Below, piece after piece: positions 47,888 to 57,821 of a DNA stretch of 64,000 nt (positions are counted from its first letter, which is position 1; every line of letters starts with the position of its first letter). The stretch covers positions 124,001-188,000 of the forward strand of contig BPKK01000004.1 in the NCBI GenBank assembly GCA_026005095.1. The letters run 5' to 3'. Source of the DNA: Silanimonas sp. GTDB taxonomy: Bacteria > Pseudomonadota > Gammaproteobacteria > Xanthomonadales > Xanthomonadaceae. Both the position numbers and the translations under genes were made by a program. Under the pieces are notes generated by a model. It was given only the letters and a program-made list of their open reading frames with translations, was not told where the DNA came from and searched no databases.

Positions 47888-48672
47888 GCCTCTGGAGCAT
47901 CGTCCTGCTCTGCTGGCTCGGCGCCGCCCTCGGCATGACGGTGGTCTGGCAGGTCTCGATGCGCCTGCGCAACGTCGGCTACGTCGACGTGGCCTGGGCC
48001 GGATTCATGGCACTCGCAGCCCTGTTCGCCGGCCTCGTGGGCGAAGGCAACGTGCTGCCGCGCACCCTGGTGGCGCTGATGGGCGGTATCTGGGGCGCCC
48101 GCCTCTGCCTGCACCTGCTGCACCGGGTGCTGCGCGAACCCGAAGATGGCCGCTACCAGGCCATGCGCGCCGCCATCGGCCACTCCCCGGCCCGCTGGTT
48201 CCTGTTCTTCCAGGCCCAGGCCCTGGTGGTCGGCCTGTTCTCCATCCCCTTCGCTGCCGCCGCCAGCGCCAATGCCGACCTGTTCGAGCCGCTGATGCTG
48301 GCTGCGGTGCTGGTCTGGTTGCTGTCGATCGGCGGCGAAACCCTGGCCGACCGCCAACTCGATGCCTTCCGCGCCAATCCGGCGAACCGCGGCCGCACCT
48401 GCCGGGTCGGGCTCTGGGCCTGGTCGCGCCACCCCAACTACTTCTTCGAATGGCTGCACTGGTTCGCCTACCCGCTGCTGGCCTGGTGCGGCCCGGCCTT
48501 CGGCTGGAGCCTCGTCGGCCCGGTGCTGATGCTGGCCTTCCTCTGGCGCGTCAGCGGTATCCCCTGGACCGAGGCCCAGGCGCTACGCTCGCGCGGCGAA
48601 GACTACCGGCGCTACCAGCGCGAGGTCAGCGCCTTCTTCCCCTGGCCTCCCAAGACTCCGACTCCGGACTGA
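47884..48672 (+). CDS. DUF1295 membrane protein (steroid 5-alpha-reductase-like)
   Basis: A 262-residue membrane protein with several helices and the C-terminal signature GLWAWSRHPNYFFEWLHWFAYPLLAW, followed by RSRGEDYRRYQREVSAFFPW. This is shared with steroid 5-alpha-reductase and isoprenylcysteine methyltransferase relatives that use NADPH or SAM at the membrane. A reductase step on an unsaturated acyl chain is plausible but not shown. It overlaps DUF2878 by four bases and precedes the second CFA-type gene by seven. Confidence 0.87.
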   Translation: MSLWSIVLLCWLGAALGMTVVWQVSMRLRNVGYVDVAWAGFMALAALFAGLVGEGNVLPRTLVALMGGIWGARLCLHLLHRVLREPEDGRYQAMRAAIGHSPARWFLFFQAQALVVGLFSIPFAAAASANADLFEPLMLAAVLVWLLSIGGETLADRQLDAFRANPANRGRTCRVGLWAWSRHPNYFFEWLHWFAYPLLAWCGPAFGWSLVGPVLMLAFLWRVSGIPWTEAQALRSRGEDYRRYQREVSAFFPWPPKTPTPD

Positions 48673-48679
48673 TTCCCGA

Positions 48680-49711
48680 ATGGCGTTGATCGATCTTTGC
48701 GAACGCGGCCTCGTGCCCGACGTCCTCACCCGGCTCGGCATCCGCCGCCTGTGCCGCCAGCGCCTCCGCGACGAATACGCCCATGATCTCGAGCGCGCCG
48801 ATGCCCGCTTCCGCACCCTGCTCTCGGAGCTGCGCAGCAGCCCGATCGCCATCGAGGTGGCGGCGGCGAACGAGCAGCACTACGAGGTACCGACGCGCTT
48901 CTTCGAACTCTGCCTCGGCCGGCGGCTGAAGTACTCGGCCTGCTACTACCCCGAGGGCGACGAAAGCCTCGACGAGGCCGAGGAGAAGATGCTCGCCCTC
49001 TACGGCGAGCGCGCCGAGTTGAAGGACGGCCAGCGCATCCTCGAACTCGGCTGCGGCTGGGGTTCGCTCACTCTGTGGATGGCCGAGCGCTTCCCGAACG
49101 CGCGGATCACCGGGGTGTCGAACTCACGCACCCAGCGTGAGCACATCCTTGCCCAGGCCGCCGCACGCGGCCTCGCCAACGTCGAGATCCTCACCACCGA
49201 CGTGAACCGGCTCGACCTGGTTGCCGACACTTTCGACCGCTGCGTGTCGATCGAGATGTTCGAGCACATGCGCAACTACGAGGTGCTGCTCGGCAATATC
49301 GCCCGCTGGCTGAAGCCCGGCGGCAAGCTGTTCGTGCACATCTTCTGCCATCGCAGCCTGATGTATCCCTTCGAGACCGAGGGCGAGGACAACTGGATGG
49401 GCCGCTACTTCTTCACCGGCGGCCTGATGCCCTCGGCGGACACCCTGCTGTATTTCCAGAACGCCCTGCGCATCGAGCAGCGCTGGCTGCTCTCGGGCGT
49501 GCACTACCAGAAGACCGCCGACCACTGGCTGGCGAACCAAGACCTGCACGCCGAGGAGGTGCTGCGGGTGCTGGGCGAGGCCTATGGCGCGAAGCACGCC
49601 GCGCGCTGGGCGCAGCGCTGGCGCATGTTCTGGATGGCCTGCGCCGAGCTGTTCGGCTACGCCGGCGGCAGCGAGTGGGGCGTGGCCCACTATCGCTTCG
49701 TGCGGCGCTGA
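48680..49711 (+). CDS. CFA-family SAM-dependent methyltransferase (second copy)
   Basis: A 343-residue methyltransferase of the CFA/coclaurine N-methyltransferase type. It lacks the N-terminal lipid-binding domain of classic CFA synthases. It shows EQHYEVPTRFFELCLGRRLKYSACYYP, the SAM loop LELGCGWGSLTLWMAERF (about 118-135), VSNSRTQREHI, VSIEMFEHMRNYEVLL and HIFCHRSLMYPFE. The domain difference from the first copy suggests a different acceptor or methylation step. It ends the operon, convergent with a small secreted-protein gene. Confidence 0.9.
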   Translation: MALIDLCERGLVPDVLTRLGIRRLCRQRLRDEYAHDLERADARFRTLLSELRSSPIAIEVAAANEQHYEVPTRFFELCLGRRLKYSACYYPEGDESLDEAEEKMLALYGERAELKDGQRILELGCGWGSLTLWMAERFPNARITGVSNSRTQREHILAQAAARGLANVEILTTDVNRLDLVADTFDRCVSIEMFEHMRNYEVLLGNIARWLKPGGKLFVHIFCHRSLMYPFETEGEDNWMGRYFFTGGLMPSADTLLYFQNALRIEQRWLLSGVHYQKTADHWLANQDLHAEEVLRVLGEAYGAKHAARWAQRWRMFWMACAELFGYAGGSEWGVAHYRFVRR

Positions 49712-49718
49712 GGCCGCA

Positions 49719-50156
49719 TCAGCAGGTGAGGGTGGCGCTCGGCTGGCAGGCCGCCGGCGCCGGAGCGCTGGCCGCCGTAGGCTGGGCCTGCGCCGCAGCG
49801 GATTCGGCCGGAGCCGGGGTGGCCGGCTTGCCGGTGGCCACGCGAATGCCTCGGGCCTTCATCCAGGCATCGAACTCATCCGCCGTCATGCGGCGGCCGT
49901 TCTGCGTCATATCGAAGCGGTAGGGGCTGTTGTCGTGCGCCGTGCGCGGCACGTAGCCCGCGGTGGGGCTGGCGGCGGCAGGCACCGCGGCGGCGGCCGG
50001 GCGGCGGATGCGCTCGAGGAAGCCCTGCAGGGTGACCGGAGCGGCCGAGGCCGGCAGCGTCGGCACGGCGGCGAGTTCCTGGGCCGGAGCCGCTTGTGCC
50101 AGTGGGGCGAGGCCGAGGAGGAAGGAGGCGGAAAGCAGGACGGCGCGTCGGGCCAC
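49719..50156 (-). CDS. Small secreted protein of unknown function
   Basis: A 145-residue Ala/Pro-rich protein with a clean signal peptide (MARRAVLLSASFLLGLAPLAQA). Between two low-complexity stretches sits a compact motif, YRFDMTQNGRRMTADEFDAWM, followed by KARGIRVATGKPA (about residues 80-112). It resembles a conserved small domain, but I cannot name a family with certainty. It ends in two cysteines (AACQPS...LTC). It is convergent with the lipid operon, leaving seven bases between, and separated from the OmpA-like gene by that gene's terminator. Confidence 0.7.
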   Translation of the reverse strand: MARRAVLLSASFLLGLAPLAQAAPAQELAAVPTLPASAAPVTLQGFLERIRRPAAAAVPAAASPTAGYVPRTAHDNSPYRFDMTQNGRRMTADEFDAWMKARGIRVATGKPATPAPAESAAAQAQPTAASAPAPAACQPSATLTC

Positions 50157-50231
50157 GGCAGCACCCTAGGATCAGGAACGTGGCGTCGAGCTTACGCAGC
50201 CGTAGCGCCGGCCACAAGGCGGCGCGAAAAA

Positions 50232-50257
50232 GAGAACGCCCCTTGCGGGGCGTTCTC
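50232..50257 (-). terminator. Intrinsic terminator of the OmpA-family gene
   Basis: GAGAACGCCCC and GGGGCGTTCTC form a perfect 11-base stem with a 4-base loop. On the minus strand the stem is followed by five T (A tract 50227-50231). It starts 21 bases after the porin stop codon and is the clearest intrinsic terminator in the window. Confidence 0.9.
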
Positions 50258-50278
50258 GGTTGCCGTCAGAGCAAAACG

Positions 50279-51373
50279 TCAGTTCTGGACATTCAGCTCG
50301 GTGCGACGGTTCTTCTCGCTCTTGCAGGCCGGGAAGGTCTGCGGGGTGGGCTCGAGCGGGCGGCTCTCGCCATAACCGATCGGCCCCACGAGGCGCGAGG
50401 CATCGATGCCGTTGCTGGTCATGTAGTCGTACACGGTGCGGGCACGGCTCTCCGACAGCCGCTGGTTGTAAGCATCGTTGCCGCAGAGGTCGGTGTGACC
50501 GGCCACTTCCACGCGGAGCTGCGGGTAGCGCTTCAGGATCTCGACGGCCTCGTTCAGCACCGCAACCGCATCCGGGCGCAGGGTGGCCTTGTCGAAGTCG
50601 AAGTTCACACCACGCAGGTCGATGGTCAGCGGCACCGGGCAGCCGTCCGGGCCCACCGCCGTGCCGGCCGGGGTGTTCGGGCAGCGGTCGACGCAGTTGT
50701 TCACGCCATCGCCGTCATCGTCCAGGTCCTCGCAGCGCGGAGCGGCCGGCGCGGGGGCCGGCGCCGGCGCCGGCGGCGGCGGCGGGGCGGCCTTGGCGCC
50801 CAGCGGGATCAGGATGGAGGTCTTGATATAGGCATCATTGAAATAGTCGCTGCTCGGCGAGACGCGCGACTGATCGTCCATCGCCGTGCGGATGCCCGCC
50901 TCCAGGCGCATGCTGAAGTTCGAGTAGTCGGCCTGCAGGCCGCCACCGAGGTCGATGGCGAGGTTGTTGTCCTTGCGCTGGCCAGGCGAGTTCGGGTTCG
51001 GGAAGGCATCGAACTCCTCCTCGGCGCGCTGCATGCCGATGCCGCCCTTCAGGTAGGGCCACCAGGTCTCGCCACCATCACGGAAGTGGTAGCGCAGGTC
51101 GGCGGCGAAGCCCCACTGGCTGAAGTTGAGGTCACGGTCGGCGTCGAACGCCGGGTTGGTCGAATAGACGCCGAAGTCCAGCGACCAGCGCTGGTCGAAG
51201 AACCGACCGACGCCAAAGCCGTACTCGCCCTCGTTCACGGTGGCGCGGTCATTGTCCTGCAGGTTCACGCCCGCGGTACCCGACAGGTACCAGCGGTCAT
51301 CGAACTCCTGCGCCATCGCCACATTCGCGAGCGCGGCGGCCGAAATGGCCACACACAGCAGATGCTTCTTCAT
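50279..51373 (-). CDS. OmpA/OprF-family outer-membrane protein with calcium-binding TSP3-type repeat
   Basis: A 364-residue outer-membrane protein. It comprises a signal peptide (cut after AMA, residue 21), an N-terminal eight-strand-type beta-barrel (about 22-190) and a Pro/Ala hinge. An acidic thrombospondin type-3-like repeat follows (DLDDDGDGVNNCVDRCPNTP). The C-terminal OmpA peptidoglycan-binding domain (about 245-360) has VNFDFDKATLRPDA, VEVAGHTDLCGNDAYNQRLSESRA and EKNRRTEL. A strong AGGAG precedes the ATG and a strong terminator follows, as expected for an abundant protein. Confidence 0.93.
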   Translation of the reverse strand: MKKHLLCVAISAAALANVAMAQEFDDRWYLSGTAGVNLQDNDRATVNEGEYGFGVGRFFDQRWSLDFGVYSTNPAFDADRDLNFSQWGFAADLRYHFRDGGETWWPYLKGGIGMQRAEEEFDAFPNPNSPGQRKDNNLAIDLGGGLQADYSNFSMRLEAGIRTAMDDQSRVSPSSDYFNDAYIKTSILIPLGAKAAPPPPPAPAPAPAPAAPRCEDLDDDGDGVNNCVDRCPNTPAGTAVGPDGCPVPLTIDLRGVNFDFDKATLRPDAVAVLNEAVEILKRYPQLRVEVAGHTDLCGNDAYNQRLSESRARTVYDYMTSNGIDASRLVGPIGYGESRPLEPTPQTFPACKSEKNRRTELNVQN

Positions 51374-51390
51374 GGAACGACTCCTCTTAG

Positions 51391-53652
<2,262 letters not shown>

Positions 53653-53929
53653 AGCAAAAGCCCAAGAAATTCAGCAACTTGGCATTCACCCGTTCAGCCA
53701 GAGTTGGGAAAGCCGCGGGTACGGTTCGTCCCGCCTGCCCAGGCCCCCTAGCCGGGACAGGCAATTCGTGACTCCCGGGCTCATGGCGCTTCGGGAGCTT
53801 CTCGCCCCGCCGGGCGGGAAGGCGGGTCAGGCCTTCTGGGCCCGTTCGTCCCCATCACGCCAAGTCATTGGCTCCGCCCGCGCAGTGCAGCGCCCGGGAC
53901 GCCAAGGACGCAACGGAGCAAGGAACGCC
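53653..53929. other. 277-base noncoding stretch before the SleB-type gene
   Basis: No open frame with coding character is visible. It contains a possible hairpin with CCGGGA/TCCCGG arms (about 53753-53787) and a CCCGCC/GGCGGG palindrome near 53808. An AAGGA lies just before ATG 53930. It may be a structured leader for the downstream gene. I cannot match it to a known riboswitch. Confidence 0.5.
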
Positions 53930-54406
53930 ATGGAACTTTCGTTTCTGCTGTGGTTGGCCACCCTGCTGCCTCCGGCCCAGGCCGAGCCGCTCTGCCTTGC
54001 CACCACTGTCTACCTCGAGGCTCGCAACCAGTCCGAACTGGGCCAGCGTGCCGTTGCCGAAGTGGCCCTGCGCCGCCGGGATTCTGGTGTCTGGGGCGGG
54101 GATGTCTGCCAGGTGGTGAAAGCCCCGAAGCAGTTCGCCCCTTCCCTGCTGCCTCCGTCCACCCGGCTGAAGAATGTGAAGGCCTGGGAGAAGGCGGTGG
54201 CCGTGGCCTTCGCTGCCCAGAAGGAATGGAACCGTCCGCGCGGCGAGCGCCGCGAGGTGGTGCCCGGCGCCAGCCATTTCGCCGCCATGGACATCGCCAC
54301 CCCGGCCTGGGCCCACTACCCGCAGGTCGCCACCATCGACGACCACACCTTCTTCCGGGTGAACCGCCTGCGCCCGCGCGAAGACACGGCCGGCGAACGC
54401 CACTGA
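53930..54406 (+). CDS. SleB-type cell wall hydrolase
   Basis: A 158-residue secreted protein of the Hydrolase_2/SleB family, known from spore cortex lysis but widespread in Gram-negatives as a peptidoglycan hydrolase. It has a signal peptide (MELSFLLWLATLLPPAQA) and the catalytic-glutamate motif TTVYLEARNQSELGQRAVAEVAL (about 26-48). CQVVKAPKQFAPS and GASHFAAMDIATPAW follow. A Shine-Dalgarno AAGGA precedes the ATG. It stands alone and is convergent with prpC across a GC hairpin. Confidence 0.85.
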   Translation: MELSFLLWLATLLPPAQAEPLCLATTVYLEARNQSELGQRAVAEVALRRRDSGVWGGDVCQVVKAPKQFAPSLLPPSTRLKNVKAWEKAVAVAFAAQKEWNRPRGERREVVPGASHFAAMDIATPAWAHYPQVATIDDHTFFRVNRLRPREDTAGERH

Positions 54407-54472
54407 CGGGGCAGGCCCGCGGCCGGACAGACGGCCCCCCCTGCCGCTGCATGCAGGACCGACGACTGCAAG

Positions 54473-54499
54473 GCCGCCCCGGCGGCCGGCCGGGGCGGC
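54473..54499. terminator. Hairpin between convergent SleB-type gene and prpC
   Basis: GCCGCCCCGG and CCGGGGCGGC make a perfect 10-base stem with a 7-base loop, just after the prpC stop codon on the minus strand and 66 bases past the hydrolase stop. No T tract is present, so it is a candidate bidirectional terminator or mRNA-stabilising hairpin. Confidence 0.5.
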
Positions 54500-54509
54500 G
54501 CGCAGGGCA

Positions 54510-55655
54510 TCAACGACGCTCGATCGGCACGTAGGCCCGATCCTCCGGGCCGATGTAGTTCGCACTCGGGCGGATGATCTTGCCGTCCTCGCGCTGCTCG
54601 ATCACGTGCGCGCTCCAGCCCGTGGTGCGGGCGATGACGAACAGCGGGGTGAACATCGGCGTCGGGATGCCCATCATGTGGTAGGCCGAGGCCGAGTACC
54701 AGTCGAGGTTGGGGAACATCTTCTTCATGTCCCACATCAGGGTCTCGATGCGCTCCGACACCTCGAACAGCACCGGGTTGCCGCCGTCCCTGCACAGGGT
54801 GCGCGAGATCTCCTTGATGATCGGGTTGCGCGGATCACCGATGGTGTACACCGGGTGCCCGAAGCCGATCACGATCTCCTTACGCTCGACGCGGGCGCGG
54901 ATGTCGGCCTCGGCCTCGTCGGCCGTGCGGTAGCGGGCGATGATGTCCATCGCCACCTCGTTGGCACCGCCATGCTTCGGGCCGCGCAGGGCGCCGATGG
55001 CGCCGGTGATGCAGGAATAGAGATCAGAGCCGGTGCCGGCGATCACGCGAGCGGTGAAGGTGCTGGCGTTGAACTCGTGCTCGGCATAGAGGATCAGCGA
55101 GCGGTCCAGCGCGCGGGCATGCAGGGCGCTCGGCGGCTCGCCGTGCAGCAGGTGCAGGAAATGCGCCGCGACGGAATCGTCGTCGGTGCGGGTCTCGATG
55201 CGGGTGCCGTTGCGGGTGAAATGCCACCAGTACAGCAGCATGGAGCCGAAGCTGGCGATCAGCCGGTCGGCGATGTCGCGGGCCTCGGCCGGCGGGTGGC
55301 CCTCGCGCTCCGGCAGCACGGTGCCCAGCACCGAGCAGCCGGTGCGCAGCACGTCCATCGGGTGGGCGGCAGCGGGCACCAGCTCGAGGGCATCGGTGAC
55401 GATGGCTGGTAGGCCACGCAGGCGCTTGAGCTTGGTCTTGTAGGCAGCAAGCTGGCTGGCGGTCGGCAGGCTGCCATGCACCAGCAGGTGGGCCACCTCC
55501 TCGAAGCTGGCCTGCTCGGCGAGGTCCTTGATGTCGTAGCCGCGGTAGTGCAGGTCGTTGCCGCTGCGGCCCACGGTGCACAGGGCGGTGTTGCCCGCCG
55601 CCGTGCCGGAGAGGGCGACGGACTTCTTGGCCTTGGGAAGGACTTGCTCGGTCAT
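54510..55655 (-). CDS. prpC: 2-methylcitrate synthase PrpC
   Basis: PrpC condenses propionyl-CoA with oxaloacetate to 2-methylcitrate, the entry to propionate breakdown. The 381-residue product is of the short, dimeric citrate-synthase type. [18 protein letters not shown] lies near the start, [38 protein letters not shown] holds active-site residues, and [15 protein letters not shown] and [13 protein letters not shown] follow. The last segments are typical of methylcitrate rather than TCA citrate synthase. ATG 55655 has GGAGG upstream. prpB lies 2.2 kb away on the same strand. Confidence 0.93.
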   Translation of the reverse strand: MTEQVLPKAKKSVALSGTAAGNTALCTVGRSGNDLHYRGYDIKDLAEQASFEEVAHLLVHGSLPTASQLAAYKTKLKRLRGLPAIVTDALELVPAAAHPMDVLRTGCSVLGTVLPEREGHPPAEARDIADRLIASFGSMLLYWWHFTRNGTRIETRTDDDSVAAHFLHLLHGEPPSALHARALDRSLILYAEHEFNASTFTARVIAGTGSDLYSCITGAIGALRGPKHGGANEVAMDIIARYRTADEAEADIRARVERKEIVIGFGHPVYTIGDPRNPIIKEISRTLCRDGGNPVLFEVSERIETLMWDMKKMFPNLDWYSASAYHMMGIPTPMFTPLFVIARTTGWSAHVIEQREDGKIIRPSANYIGPEDRAYVPIERR

Positions 55656-55678
55656 GGATGGCCTCCGGGGAAAGCCCA

Positions 55679-55684
55679 ATTATA
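55679..55684 (-). promoter_or_regulatory. Putative -10 of prpC
   Basis: A perfect TATAAT on the minus strand lies 23 bases before ATG 55655, with the Shine-Dalgarno between. The -35 region is GC-only, as at tdh, so an activator may be needed. Confidence 0.5.
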
Positions 55685-55710
55685 GGAGCCGCCACCACGG
55701 CCGCGCGGCC

Positions 55711-55716
55711 TAGAAT
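55711..55716 (+). promoter_or_regulatory. Putative -10 of the sodium-channel gene
   Basis: GGCCTAGAAT contains TAGAAT, five of six consensus bases, 65 bases before ATG 55782. It is divergent from the prpC promoter. Confidence 0.4.
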
Positions 55717-55781
55717 CACGCCCCGCCCATACCAATCCTGCCGGGACGCCGCCCGGCGCCAGACACCGGAGCCGCCGCCGA

Positions 55782-56594
55782 ATGATCGTCCTGCTCGAAC
55801 GCCTGCTCGCCCACCGCCTCACCGAACGCTTCATCCTCGGCCTGATCCTCGCAAATGCCGTCGTACTCGGCCTCGAGACCGAGCCCGCCATGGTTGCCCG
55901 CTTCGGCGGCCTGCTCGCCGCCGTGGACCGTTTCGCCCTCTCGGTGTTCGTGGTGGAACTGCTGGCGAAACTGCTGGTGCAACGCCACCGCTTCGTGCGC
56001 GATCCGTGGAACCTGTTCGACTTCGTAGTGGTAGCGATCGCCCTGCTGCCCGCCACCGGTCCGCTCGCGGTGCTGCGCGCCCTGCGCGTGCTGCGCGTGC
56101 TGCGGCTGATCACCGTAGTGCCTTCGCTGCGGCGCGTGGTGGGCGCCCTGCTCAGCGCCCTGCCCGGCATGGGCTCGATCGTGCTGCTGCTCGGTCTGCT
56201 GTTCTATGTCGGCGCGGTGATGGCCACCAAACTCTACGGTGAGAGCTTCCCCGACTGGTTCGGCTCGGTGCCGGCCTCGCTCTACACCCTGTTCCAGGTG
56301 ATGACCCTCGAATCCTGGTCGATGGGTATCGTGCGCCCGGTGATGGAGCAGCACCCGGGGGCCTGGCTGTTCTTCGTGCCCTTCATCCTCGCCACCAGCT
56401 TCACCGCCCTCAACCTCTTCATCGGCGTGGTGGTCTCGGCCATGCAGTCGGAGGTGGAGGCCGAGCGCAAGAAGTCGATGGAGGACGCTGTGGCCCATGC
56501 CGAGGAACCGCTGCTGGCCGAGGTGCGCGCCCTGCGTGCCGAACTCGCCCAACTGGCATGGCGGCTGGATGGGGATCAGCCGAAGAAGGCGTAG
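55782..56594 (+). CDS. Bacterial voltage-gated sodium channel (NaChBac/NavAb type)
   Basis: A 270-residue six-transmembrane ion channel that should assemble as a tetramer. The voltage sensor S4 (about 97-118) has arginines every third residue, in VLRALRVLRVLRLI, then PSLRR. The pore loop holds the selectivity filter TLESWS (175-180), identical to NavAb-type bacterial sodium channels. S6 (IGVVVSAMQ near 225) is followed by a C-terminal coiled coil (about 230-265), as in this family. It could affect motility or homeostasis, as reported for alkaliphilic Bacillus, but nothing here shows that. Its 3' end overlaps the convergent SpmA-SpmB gene by 19 bases. Confidence 0.92.
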   Translation: MIVLLERLLAHRLTERFILGLILANAVVLGLETEPAMVARFGGLLAAVDRFALSVFVVELLAKLLVQRHRFVRDPWNLFDFVVVAIALLPATGPLAVLRALRVLRVLRLITVVPSLRRVVGALLSALPGMGSIVLLLGLLFYVGAVMATKLYGESFPDWFGSVPASLYTLFQVMTLESWSMGIVRPVMEQHPGAWLFFVPFILATSFTALNLFIGVVVSAMQSEVEAERKKSMEDAVAHAEEPLLAEVRALRAELAQLAWRLDGDQPKKA

Positions 56595-57805
56595 CCCACG
56601 GCGATGGCGGCGAGGATGCCGGCCACGTCGGCGGTGAGCGCGCAGCCCACTGCGTGGCGGGCGCGGCGGATGCCCACGGCGCCGAAATACACCGCCAGCA
56701 CGTAGAAGGTGGTCTCAGTGCTGCCCTGCACCGTGGCCGCCAGCAGGGCCGGGAAGCTGTCCACGCCGTGCGCCTGCATGGTCTCGATCAGCAGGGCGCG
56801 GGCCGCGCTGCCGGAGAAGGGCTTGGCGAAGGCGGTGGGCAGAGCATCGACGAAACGGGTATCGGTGCCCAGCCAGCCGAAGACCGCGCGCACGCCCTCG
56901 AGGACGAAGTCGAGCGCCCCGGAGGCGCGCAGTACGCCGATGGCGCAGAGCATGGCGACGAGGTAGGGCAGCAGGTCGCGGGCCACCTCGAAGCCCTGCT
57001 TCGCGCCCTCCACGAAGGCTTCGTACACCGGTATCCGGCGCAGAGCCCCGCCGAGCAGGAAGGCGATCACCACCGCGAACAGGGCGAGGTTGCCAGCCAG
57101 GGTGGAGGTGGCGGCCAATGCCGCCGCCCCCATGCCCGCGAGCAGGGCAATGAGCCCGCCCAGCAACAGGGCCATGCCGCCCAGCCAGGCCAGCACCACC
57201 GGGTCCCAGAGGCGCAGGCGCTGCACCAGGGCCACCGCCAGCAGCCCGGCGAGGGTGGAAGCCGAGGTGGCGAGCAGGATCGGCAGGAAGACCAGGGTGG
57301 GGTCGGGCGCACCCTGCTGCAGCCGGTACATGAAGATCGTCACCGGCAGCACGGTGAGCCCGGAAGTGTTCAGTACCAGGAACAGGATCTGGGCGTTGCT
57401 GGCGCGCTCCGGGCTCGGGTTCAGCGTCTGCAGCTCGCGCATGGCCTTGAGGCCGATCGGCGTGGCGGCGTTGTCGATGCCGAGCGCGTTGGCGGCGAAG
57501 TTGAGGGTGACGAGGCCGAGCGCGGGGTGGCCCTTCGGCACCTCCGGCATCAGCCGGGTGAACAACGGCGAGAGCAGGCGCGCCAGCGCCTCCACCAGCC
57601 CGGCACGCTCGCCGATGCGCAGCAGGCCGAGCCAGAGCGTGAGGGTGCCGAAGAGCAGCACCATCACTTCCACCGAGAGCCGCGCCATGTCGAAGAGCGC
57701 GGCCACCATCGCCGAGAACACGTTGCCATCGCCGCCCACCAGCCAGCGGGCCAGGCCCGCCACCGCTGCGGCGAGGAAAAAGCCGAGCCAGAGCCAGTTC
57801 AGCAC
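56576..57805 (-). CDS. Fused SpmA-SpmB (nucleoside-recognition domain) membrane protein
   Basis: A 409-residue membrane protein with two nucleoside-recognition/Gate domains joined in one chain. The N-terminal half resembles SpmA (LVTLNFAANALGIDNAATPIGLKAM, FLVLNTSGLTVLPVT). The C-terminal half resembles SpmB (AFVEGAKQGFEVARDLLPYLVAMLCAIG, VQGSTETTFYVLAVYFGAVG). In Bacillus the separate proteins affect spore-core dehydration, while fused forms in non-sporulating Proteobacteria have no known role. It starts at GTG 57805, sixteen bases after the prpB stop, and is probably part of the same message. Confidence 0.85.
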   Translation of the reverse strand: MLNWLWLGFFLAAAVAGLARWLVGGDGNVFSAMVAALFDMARLSVEVMVLLFGTLTLWLGLLRIGERAGLVEALARLLSPLFTRLMPEVPKGHPALGLVTLNFAANALGIDNAATPIGLKAMRELQTLNPSPERASNAQILFLVLNTSGLTVLPVTIFMYRLQQGAPDPTLVFLPILLATSASTLAGLLAVALVQRLRLWDPVVLAWLGGMALLLGGLIALLAGMGAAALAATSTLAGNLALFAVVIAFLLGGALRRIPVYEAFVEGAKQGFEVARDLLPYLVAMLCAIGVLRASGALDFVLEGVRAVFGWLGTDTRFVDALPTAFAKPFSGSAARALLIETMQAHGVDSFPALLAATVQGSTETTFYVLAVYFGAVGIRRARHAVGCALTADVAGILAAIAVGYAFFG

Positions 57806-57821
57806 GGCGCGGCGCGGGGCA

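Noticed and set aside
50740-50790. Tandem repeat in the OmpA-family gene
   Set aside because: The GC-rich repeat only encodes the normal Pro/Ala hinge between barrel and peptidoglycan-binding domain.
53880-53929. Cyclic di-GMP (GEMM) riboswitch before the SleB-type gene
   Set aside because: The GGGACGC-like and CAACGG words do not fit the conserved GEMM core or its tetraloop receptor, so I kept it only as an unidentified leader.
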